DNA from: Styela clava
Taxonomy: Eukaryota; Chordata; Ascidiacea; Stolidobranchia; Styelidae
Reading direction: 5' to 3'
Length of the DNA: 64,000 bases
Assembly (NCBI RefSeq): GCF_964204865.1
Contig: NC_135254.1
Location: forward strand, 5,585,001 to 5,649,000
Both the position numbers and the translations under genes were made by a program. The notes beneath the pieces were generated by a model that made no database searches, was not told the origin of the DNA, and was given only the letters and a program-made list of their open reading frames with translations. Below, one piece after another: positions 10,419-19,247 of the stretch. Numbering within the stretch: position 1 is the stretch's first letter; each line of letters starts with the position of its first letter.

Positions 10419-13353
10419 TAGGCCGCGAGCCGAGGCCATTTATCTTTCAGTTTCGTAGCGCACATGAGGTAACTACCTGAAAATGATTTTAAAATGTTAC
10501 TTAGAAATTTAGTAACAGATATTGCCTTGTTCCCACTTCCAAAAGTTGCACGTTTTACAGAAAAGACGCTTTTACTACAATAAATATGTGTTACCATCTG
10601 TCCTATTTTCTCTGCTTTTCCGGTATCATGGGCCAATGAACGCAGACTTCTGCATGACGTAACAAACAAATTAGTCAGCTGTAGGTGGATCCCCATTGGT
10701 CGGATGAATATCAGATGTACTACTACTGCGCACTTTTGCGTTGAGTAGCCTTTCCATAGTTTTTTTTTCAGTTATTATTAGTTCATTTATTCTAAGGAGG
10801 TGTTGAAAAGTATGAGTAAGATATTAAACGCTTGTATATTCTTACCATAAATAGCAATTTTAGTTGAGCATTAGCTCATAACACGTTGTTAAATAGGTAC
10901 GGTGCGGTAACTCCAAGGAAGGCTAGACCTAGAATAATATGTCACAAACAACGATATTTTCTGGATTGCATGAAATGTTTATGATTAATTTATTGACTTT
11001 TCTTGACTATTCGGCAGACTTATACTACTATACAGGCCATAGCATATTGGAAATAAAAATTAATGGCTGTTTCTGTAATGCACGGTTGTGTGAAAGAGAA
11101 GAAAATAATTAATTTTACTAATGTCGGTTGGTCTAAATCTATATTCATAGAGTAGACAAGAACCTGGGAAGCAATGATAAGTTATGCCGGAGTGGAAAGA
11201 AAAGTAGCATTGGAAACGATTGAGAGGTGAGAAATCAAGTTGTAGACAGACAGTTGATGTTTTAAAATATAACTATAGTCCATACTCATACTGTCATAGG
11301 GCATTTCAGACTGTGATATATCAAATTTTAGTGTAGATATAGTCTAGTAATGGTATGCAAACACTGCTGGACTGTAGTACATGCAATGAGCATATATACG
11401 CTCATTGAGTACATCAGATAAAATGCATTATGTATTCAAGGTATTAGTTAGTATTTAGTGGTATTTTTACACTCATGCTGTTCCCAATATGATTTTCTTC
11501 CTCATTTTAGATACTGCACTACAAAAGAAAACAGCAATGTTCCACCAATCCGACCTAACGCAGGCTCTAATCCCTGCTGCTATCAGTGCTATAAAATGGA
11601 TTAAACAAGAAGTTTTGAAGCGTAAAGGTATATGAGAATCATAATAGTTGCAAACAGCTTAGATGGGCTATTCATATTGAAATACTTTAGCACTTTTGCC
11701 CATCAAACTCATGTTGGAGACTTACTTCATTGAGGTTTTCAATTCATTTTTTTCTCAACTATGAAGATCTTTTGAAGTTAACGAGGCATCAATAAATAAA
11801 GCTGAGAAATTTGTTTGTTCACTGTATGAAGAGGATATGAAGAATGTAAATGATACCAGGGCACGTCTATTTAACACTGGCAAACATAAGGATTAAATTC
11901 TTCCACCCAACAATAATTCACTGAAGAAGCATGTGGCCCTCAAATCAGTTCTTGAGTTGGCAAACTGCAAGTGTAAGAAAAATAGTCAAAATAATTTATG
12001 CAAGTGTGCCAAAATCAACTTAAATTGCACAGATTTTTGTTTTTGTATTGACTGCAAAATCACAGTACACTTATAGAGGAAAAGTCGATTTTCGAGATAG
12101 TGGATTTCGAAAACAATTCAGAAGAAAGTGAATTAGATATTGCAGTTGATTTAATAAGTATCATTTATTTGTTTTTTATTTTCGGACATTTGTTAGTGTC
12201 GTAGTCCTGTTTCTAGAAATAATATTGCCTTTGTTCAAATACATAACCACATAAACTAAAAAAAGACTAATTGTAATATTTCTGTTCACTGTTATGTACA
12301 TATTGTACATTTATTTAATTTTCTTGACTTTTCTGGAAAATTTCTAAGTGAGAAATAACTAATTTAATTGTGTTTTCGTGCTAACGATGTTAATTTGTGA
12401 CTTCATTGCTTAAAAATAAATACGTTTGATAGCTTCTATAAAATGGATGTAGCTTTTTATGCTGTTCTTGTTGTAAACTGCTTGTGGTTATTACATAAGA
12501 TTTATTCGCTAATGTGAATCAGCGTTGTTGGTGTCGCTGCTTTCGAGGTCACTCGCGACTCCTGTCACACAATTAAAGTATTTTTTGTTGTTGGTTACAT
12601 GTATGCCATATTTTTCGTAATCTACCTAATAAATTATGATTGACTGAGGAAGTCCGATTTTGGTCAGGCAAAACATTACAGGAATACATTTGTGTTAGTG
12701 TGCTGTAGGGCTCTCGAATTGCATAGTTCTTATGTATGTGTTGTAAACTTATGGTTAATGAATTTCCGGGAACCTCCTATATTCAATTTCGCATCAGGAT
12801 TGTGGAACAAGCGGTAATGCGTTCATTATGCTCTTTTTCACACAAAACTGAAGAATTTATTTAGTTACCAGATGTGCGCTACGAAACTCATTTTCTGGGC
12901 GTTTTCAAGGCTTCGTCTCACGGCCCATATCCGTGGTAAGGATCTACAAGTGTTTAATAACTTACTTATACATTTTTTTAACAACGTCTTAGCATAACTT
13001 AACTAATAATAACTAAACAGGGCTATGGAAAGGCTGCCCAACTCAACGCAAGATCGAGCAGTAATAACTAATATTCATCCGCTCGCTAACAGCTGATTCG
13101 ATTCAATTGTTACATCATGCAGAAGTCATTGTTCATTGCCGAAAATGTAGAGAATATAGGACAGATCGTAGCACATATTTCTTGTAGTAAAAGCGTCTTT
13201 TCCGTAAAACGTGCAACTTTTGGAAGTGGGAACAAGGCAATATTTGTTACTAAATTTTTAAGGAACATTTTAAAATCATTTTCAGGTAGTTACCTGATGT
13301 GCGCTACGAAATTCACGTTCTAGGCGTTTTTCAGGGCCTCGGCTCGCGGCCTA
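10419..13353. mobile_element. Long-terminal-inverted-repeat DNA element, TAA target
   Basis: It begins TAGGCCGCGAGCCGAGGCC and ends with the inverse. Inverted similarity runs for roughly 370 bp (10419 to about 10800 against about 12985 to 13353), passing through GTTGAGTAGCC/CTATGGAAAGGCT and the AACATTTTAAAATCATTTTC region. TAA is found directly outside both ends (10416-10418 and 13354-13356), as in PIF/Harbinger, although a 2-bp TA target cannot be excluded. A third, degraded copy of the right end lies at about 12862-12930. The interior holds a remnant of a cysteine-cluster protein. Superfamily unresolved. Confidence 0.65.
11765..12076 (+). pseudogene. Remnant ORF with a CXC-type cysteine cluster
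   Basis: One frame reads through about 310 bp with one internal stop after KHKD (near 11898). Its second half has LPPN-type sequence, KKHV, then a dense cluster of the form C-K-C-K-K-x5-L-C-K-C-x4-L-x-C-x3-C-x-C-x2-C. Such clusters resemble the CXC modules of tesmin/TSO1-like proteins. From memory they also occur in repeat-associated invertebrate proteins, where the module follows an LPPT...H region. Here that region is short, suggesting an internal deletion. It lies between the long inverted repeats and may have been cargo or the element's own protein. Function not known. Confidence 0.4.
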
Positions 13354-13611
13354 TAATACAAAAGATAAAAATCAGAATAAATTTATTTTGAATTCACTCC
13401 TTATATTTATCTTTAACATCTGTCGCCGGCGTGTAGTACTGCCGGGAATATGAAAACCAAACTTTGATGTCCCATTCGGAATAGAAGTGGATTAAATTGG
13501 TTGTTATGATAGGTTTAAATGTGTGAAAAAAATATCGCAATTACGGGGTCATTACGTAATCGATTTGGCCGTAATTACGGAATTGATTTTTGTCAATTAC
13601 GTGCAAGCCTA

Positions 13612-13864
13612 TTTGGTACTATGTGGGATTTCATCTGCGAGTTTTTTCCCTATAGAAGAGAAGAATTTGTTGAATTCAGTGGCCACATAGACGGGGTCTG
13701 TCACAGTAGTACCATTTTCCAATTTTAATTCTGAGACGGTGGGGACCTCTCTTGTCTTAATTTTTATAATCTCATTGATGGTTTGCCATGTGCGTTTGAC
13801 GTCTCCTCTGTTGTTGACTAGAATATTGTGGTAGTACTGCTGTTTCGATTTCCTTAGCAAGTGT
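13612..13864 (-). pseudogene. LINE fragment: linker before the RT domain (duplicate copy)
   Basis: Nearly identical to 8525-8776. It encodes the LLRKSKQQYYHN and VNNRGDVKRTWQTIN region that precedes the RT in CR1/L2-like LINEs. It is bounded on the left by the 8-bp duplication of the hAT-like element and on the right by the 5-bp duplication of the solo LTR, so both ends are insertion scars. Confidence 0.8.
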
Positions 13865-14922
13865 TGAAACCGCCTCGCATTTGTTTTCGTTTATTTCACA
13901 CTTGACTGATTTTGTGATTTGCGTATTCTGCGATTGCAACATAACCTCACACATTGATGTTGCCATGTTTCTAGTATTGTTTTGTAATTATTTCTAGGTT
14001 TGTATTGGGCAAATTTAATGCTGCTCAAGTAGGGTTTAGTACTAGTGTAATTTATGATATTTTTCTGATGACAACCTACCCCAATTTGCAGACTGTTAAC
14101 AAATTAGAACATATAATTATGCTAATTTGTCCTGTGTTGCTAGGCCAGCTCTCTTTGTGTTCTTGCTTATTTCTGGCAACGCTCGTTCTTTCGCTCGCTG
14201 CTTTCCTGGCGGGAATGTTGGCAGTGATTATCTGCTCTCCAGTTTTGTTAGATTTTTAGTTGTTTAATGTCTCAAGGAACCGGGTTTTTAAGTCATATAT
14301 TCAGTAAAAGTTACCTTTGAATCTTTCCCAGCTCTATTCGCGTTTAGATGTTCGTTATTCTCAGTAGGCTAGGAAAACAGTTGCAAGTAGTTATTTCATG
14401 ATATTTTGTGTGTTTATTTGTTAGATCTGATCAAATATAGAGCTAGTTAAAATAATAGCTTCCAGTCAAATAATTGGTTGTTCTTTGAGTTGAAGGCTAC
14501 ATCGTCAAGTAAGTCTTTGATTTATCGTATTTTATGCTTTATTTAGTGATATGAAACTGCAATTTTAAGGTAAACAATTGTGCTGTATTTTTGGCTTTTT
14601 CAATTAATTTGTGATTCTAAATTGATAAATATTGTGCTTTTTAAGTGCTAATTAGTTAGATGTTTGGTAAGTTTTATTGTGTGACATATTTTGAGACTGT
14701 TTTTCATTTCTGTTTAGAAAACCGTACTACGTACTTGGTACTATCGTGCTACATTCAATCGTACGTACACTGCATTTTAAACGTACCTTTTTCGTGACAA
14801 CAAGAAATTTCAAAAGGCAATTTGTACGCGTATTTTTATTGTGGAGTCTCGAAACGATTCAGAGAGCAACCGTCCGTTAACGCGTGTTGGCGCTAGATAG
14901 CGACTCCGATTTGGCGCCTACA
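13865..14922. mobile_element. Solo LTR (1058 bp) with TG...CA ends
   Basis: Starts TGAAACCGCC and ends GGCGCCTACA, giving TG/CA termini with imperfect inverted symmetry. AGTGT flanks it on both sides (13860-13864 and 14923-14927), a 5-bp target duplication typical of LTR-retroelement integrase. The uninterrupted target is visible at 8770. No internal coding region remains, so this is the product of LTR-LTR recombination. The family cannot be named from the LTR alone. Confidence 0.7.
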
Positions 14923-15356
14923 AGTGTGTTAAAATATTCTTATATTTTTTGAAGTAATGACGCTGCGATGCGTTTCCGTTCAGAAACATTATTCTGAACA
15001 TGGCGTTTTTGTGTTTGATGGACTTGCGAATTCCCCTGGTTATCCAGGGCTTGGAATACAATTTATTTTCTCTGCGTGACAGAGGGCGTAATGGTGCGTG
15101 CTTATTTATCAACCACTTAAAATGGCTAAGAAAGAGGTCAAATGAACTAATAAAATTTTCTTTGGATAATATACCACTGGCATAATTTCTACACATCATC
15201 TCAACTTCCAATCTGAATGTGTCGGCAGAAAAATTTGCCATGTCACGCTTCATGCGTGTTTTTGTTTGGACTTGAGCACTAGTTGTTGATAAAGTACACA
15301 TAATAGGAAAATGATCGGTGAGATCACTAATTATAATAAATGATGATGAGCATTTA
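14923..15356 (-). pseudogene. LINE endonuclease C-terminal fragment
   Basis: Contains the ISDLTDHFPI motif, equivalent to the SDH-x-P box of the apurinic-type endonuclease that nicks the target in LINEs, followed by a linker with KPWITRGIRKSIKHK, the usual transition toward the RT. The frame runs on into unrelated zinc-finger antisense sequence beyond 15356, marking the 5' truncation point of the LINE. Confidence 0.75.
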
Positions 15357-15475
15357 TCATTTATCCACTTTGCATGCCCATGAGCGAAGACATACTTGAA
15401 AGAATCTTCATGTCGGTAAACAATGTGGTAAGGATTTACGCAAATATCCCAGTTACTTTTCATTTAATGTAGACA
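15357..15475 (+). pseudogene. C2H2 zinc-finger scrap
   Basis: The plus strand reads S-T-L-H-A-H-E-R-R-H-T, a stop, then K-Q-C-G-K-D-L: the end of one finger, a broken linker and the start of another. The phrase CATGAGCGAA and the AAACAATGTGG wording match the zinc-finger genes at 0.9, 34.8 and 38-42 kb. It adjoins the 5'-truncated LINE, so the LINE probably landed in an existing member of the family. No matching part was found on the other side of the LINE. Confidence 0.6.
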
Positions 15476-15571
15476 ATGTAATATTTATTGTGCTTTGAAA
15501 ACTGGGAGTGTTAATGATCAAATGCTAATGACGGTAACATAATGAAGGACTAGAGACGGAAGTGTATATGG

Positions 15572-15894
15572 CAGTGGTTCTCGAACTTTTTTTGCTCGTT
15601 AAAAGTCTTTGAACAAGTTATTCCGCAAATGTTAATGCGATGTATGTGACTGTTTTGAAAAACAATTGGGACATCGCTCCCTTTTTTTCCTTCTACGCGC
15701 CTCACAATTGGGGGTTGTGGTAGAAAAAGCTCCTTAAAACTAAAATATTTGTTAGACATTCCCGTCTTATTTCAGATATTCACATTCCATTATTTACATT
15801 ACGTCCACATATTTTCAACGTCTTTTTGAATAAAAATACTATCTGCAGCTTATTCTATAAAAGGGGCGCGGTTCAAAAGGTTTGAGAACCACTG
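15572..15894. mobile_element. Small hAT-type MITE (323 bp)
   Basis: CAGTGGTTCTCGAACTTTTT at the left and the inverse of CAGTGGTTCTCAAACCTTTT at the right form about 20-bp inverted repeats, the wording typical of hAT MITEs. The flanking 8-mers do not match well, so the target duplication is lost or the ends are slightly misplaced. Confidence 0.65.
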
Positions 15895-17790
15895 GGCTAG
15901 AAAATTGTTTTAGTGGCTTTTGTACCGATGATTGAATAGAATTTGCAAACCAAAACTTGCTCCCCTGTTAGCCTAACTAAGCGCGCAAGTCAACATGGTG
16001 GAAAGTGGAAGTCTTGTTTACAAATACATTATTCAGATTTGCTGTGTTTGGTATTGTTCACAAACTTATCACAACAATGCTTCTATGGAGCCAATTAAGG
16101 ATATTAGGACTGATTCTGCAATGCTGCACTGCATTTTTTTTTGTGTGTTTCTAAAAGCAACGATATGTCCTCTCGCTTTCTACTTATACGGATTTGTGCT
16201 ATAGACAACCAAGAATTCCATAGGCATACCCAGTATTTGCAGTATTCAAAATTGGCTTTATTTATATATTTATTCTGGTGATCTCTCTATAAATCCTAAT
16301 TGGATACCAACATGTGGTTCAAATTTTCATTTGTCAGAATTTTATTACATTCAATTATCTACTTTTTTGGTGGGCAGGCATTGTACGCTTTTCAACTTTA
16401 TGCCCGTCTCCCAGGTATCTCCGCATTTTGTTTTGTCCGTTTACCCTTTGTATTGTTCATGTCAGAGAACCAAAATAAATGACTGGTTGATTATGACACA
16501 ATATAATTATACTGTGACTATCACCCTTACTACAACGACAAGGCAAATGCAATAATATCACCAGCCTAATACTGCATACTCGCGTCTCACAAGACTGTCC
16601 GTTGCATGCATGCCTATGTGTAATACGAATAGCCTTAGTTTCCAAAATTCAAAACGCTCCACGGCACACCTGAGAATCTCTTGAGGCACACAGTATGGAA
16701 GGGATGGACAAAATTTTTTTAATATAAGAGCCGCATGCATAGACTTACCATACGTCCCGCCAAGGTGAATGCGTTATTTTGTTTGTTCCATTGTTAGGGA
16801 ACCCATCACATGTAAAATCAATACTAATTGGTCCTGCTGACTTTTACGTGAAAGTAATATTGAACAACGTCTTTTTGACGAAGGTGTTATCTACAGAAAA
16901 GTATGATTAGGCAAATAAGTAAAGTCTCAGTGCTTGAAAGCGGCAGACTATTTTATTATTCTTTCTTCCTTTTGTTGTACATGAAAAATCTTGTATCGTT
17001 AACGTCAATTCCTTTCCATTTTTCGAACTGAACCCGATATTTAGACAGAGAATATGCACATAAACTCTCGACAATATGGTCAATGAAGACACCCGGGTTT
17101 GCTTTAAATGTAGGTTTTTGTAGTAAAATCGGAAAATGTTAAGTTACAAAATCACAGCTAAGGGGTCGTTGGAGGCGTCCCGCTTTGAAGTCCCAAAAAT
17201 ATGGTAACCCTAGATATATAGTCAATGCAGTGCAGGACATATCGCACTGTTACTGAGACTAACCGCAATAAAGCTACAACAAACCGCCAACGCAGCATCA
17301 AACATTTGATCATTGTGATGTAAGATTAGTCGTTTGACTGATTGAACTTCAAATTCCACGCTACGATTTTCTTTTTAAAACACAATTTACGCTACAGTTC
17401 CTCTTAATTAAATTTGAATAATAATTATTGCCGGCGAGAAGAGCCGCATAAAAACTTCAGCAAGCCGCAAAACTTTATCGGGGCCGCATAGTTGCGCTGA
17501 GCGTTGTGGTCATTTGTCTAACTTCATAAAAAAGGTTTACGATCACGTAACTGTCTCTCAAAAACGTGCGATTCATTGAAAATCTTGTAAAAACTTTCGC
17601 ACTCGCACATTCTCGATATCTTACGCACGATCGTCGTTGAAGACCACCATCTAACCACTTGCAATCGTCAGGATAGAATAAGATTTACATATTTATCTCG
17701 GGGGAGAGCCGATAAGGCGTCTTAATCATATGGTGAACCACGGCCTCGCATTCGGTTACAAGTTCATGTCGGTATGGGAATAGTTTAGTT
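15895..17790. other. Non-coding, old MITE debris
   Basis: No gene. MITE-like terminal wording occurs singly: CGGCACACCTGAGAATCTC near 16660, TATGGTAACCCTAGA near 17200, and GGGGCCGCATAG near 17490. None has a recognisable partner end. Confidence 0.4.
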
Positions 17791-18764
17791 CAGGGGTGTG
17801 CAAACTGCGGCCCGCAAAGAAGAATTGTGCGGCCCGCCGAGAAGTGCCAATTTTGAAGGATGTGCCCTCGAAACGAGCTCTTAGTTTTATTAATCTGGAA
17901 CGTGTGTGCAAATCGACCTCCTTGCTAGGGTTGGACTTTCGGACCAGTTTTTGAAATCCCGGTATTGAGCCGTATAATCCCGGGATTAAGTAAAAAATTA
18001 AAACAACTTGCACGGCAATAAAATCACGTATTTATTTCGTGTAATATCGACGCAGAAATATTGGAGCATCTAGGGCAGTGGTTCCCAACATTTTTTTTTT
18101 ATTGCGGCACACTATATAGCTTTCTGGATCTACCCATTAAGAGTGCGATAGTCGAACGCGAACGAATGGTTAATAGTTACCGATTAGAGCTGTTTTCTTA
18201 AATTAATGCAAACTTCGGAGCACCTCACATTCTTGTAAAAGTTGCGCGGCCGCACGGGTAATACGTGGTCTTCAAACGCACCGCTGATCACGCGCTTGGG
18301 TTTTGCTCGTCCTTCCACGTTACGCCCTTATTATTATCGCATTTATTCTCACTTTTTTGTTACAATCCAATAGGTTTCTTCAATTGCCAAAATCATTCAA
18401 TAGTGTTATTGTCGGCACTTGCGAGGGAAATGAAAGTGGCAAACAAACTGTATTTCATTACAACAATTAACTATTATCGCTGAAAACACTAAATAGCTTT
18501 AAAGTTGTTATAAACAATTTTCGGACCTCCTGAAGTATTCGGATTAATGCATTTTCATTCTGTTCCGATTACGGAAACTCCTTCGCAAGTAGAAAATTCT
18601 TTATTAAGGTACACATGGTAAAAAGAAATAACAGAGAAATACCGAATAAAAATTACAATTTTTTTGTATCCAGAGGCTTTCGTAGGTAGAGTTTCTAGGA
18701 GCGGCCCGCGGCTCCACCCAGTTACTCGTATTTGGCCCGCCTTCAAAAAACGGTTGCACCCCTG
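17791..18764. mobile_element. hAT-type MITE (974 bp), GC-rich ends
   Basis: Left CAGGGGTGTGCAAACTGCGG and right (inverted) CAGGGGTGCAACCG, each followed by GGCCCGC-rich subterminal blocks. Flanking 8-mers GTTTAGTT and GTTAGGTC are only partly alike. A CAGTGGTTCCCAACATTTTT end at about 18075 shows another MITE nested inside, with no matching second end seen. Confidence 0.65.
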
Positions 18765-18771
18765 GTTAGGT

Positions 18772-18860
18772 CAGTTTGTTGTTTTCGAAAGCATGGACCC
18801 GATGGTAAAGGAAGGAAGCCGTATCCGCCGACCAAGAGTCCAGCAATCCTCTCACACATA
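18772..18860 (-). repeat. SINE fragment (same family as 51.8 kb)
   Basis: In reverse complement it reads TTATGTGTGAGAGGATTGCT, GGACTC and then TACGGCTTCC and ACCATC..GGTCCATG, matching the body of the tRNA-derived SINE at 51.8 kb. The tRNA-like head is missing. Confidence 0.65.
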
Positions 18861-18934
18861 ACCACCCCCGAATTTTTCATTGTACGAGAAAGTTGGTGCT
18901 TTACTAACACGTTGAATAGTAATAAATTTTGACG

Positions 18935-19175
18935 AATGGGCCCATGATTACTCAGCGTGGGTTCGCAGGTTCGAATCCAACTGAGATTATTATATGTAAA
19001 GAAAATGCTAGACTTCCTGGGATAAAATTATATCTTATCTCATTCACTCGAACGGCTTTATAAACGTTGAAGGTCGATCCCATGAGGCTTCCACCCTCAG
19101 TGAAACTAAAATTACCGTTTTCTCGTAATTTGTATGTGTTTTCTACTATAGGAATGAATAAATTGAGTTGACTTC
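18935..19175 (+). repeat. tRNA-derived SINE-like sequence
   Basis: GGTTCGAATCC at about 18970 is a perfect RNA polymerase III B box. It is preceded by ACTCAGCGTGGGTTCG and followed by a body ending near AATGAATAAATTGAG. The A box is not clear. The head resembles the SINEs at 32.2 and 51.8 kb, but the body differs, so it is probably a second subfamily. Confidence 0.5.
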
Positions 19176-19247
19176 GAAATTGTCACCTAGTCTACCTAGC
19201 AAAAACATTTACACAAAATATTAAAATAGTTTAGTAATGGTAAAGCA

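Larger units (their letters stand above)
9065..13611. mobile_element. 4.5-kb hAT-like element without transposase
   Basis: Terminal inverted repeats TAGGCTTGCATGTAATT and (right end, inverted) TAGGCTTGCACGTAATT lie between a perfect 8-bp duplication TTTGGTAC at 9057-9064 and 13612-13619. The same LINE sequence without insertion is visible at 8525, which confirms the ends. Both termini are rich in TTACGGAATTACGG-like short repeats. No transposase domain was found. About 2.94 kb of the length is a second element (10419-13353), so the original was about 1.6 kb. A stretch at 9780-10040 is related to 47940-48480 inside another hAT-like element. Confidence 0.85.
5700..15356 (-). mobile_element. CR1/L2-like LINE, 5'-truncated, heavily interrupted
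   Basis: Minus-strand non-LTR retrotransposon in pieces. The C-terminal part of the endonuclease is at 14923-15356, the linker and RT N-terminal half at 13612-13864 plus 8796-9064 and again at 8000-8795, and the RT C-terminal half at 5875-7092. Between the pieces sit a hAT MITE (7101-7999), a 4.5-kb hAT-like element (9065-13611) and a solo LTR (13865-14922), each flanked by its own target duplication. There is no RNase H domain, in contrast to the LINE at 22-28 kb. The 5' end breaks off inside the endonuclease, next to zinc-finger sequence. Confidence 0.8.

Noticed and set aside
10415-13323. Two similar frames, in opposite strands, as a protein family
   Set aside because: They are the two arms of the long inverted repeat.
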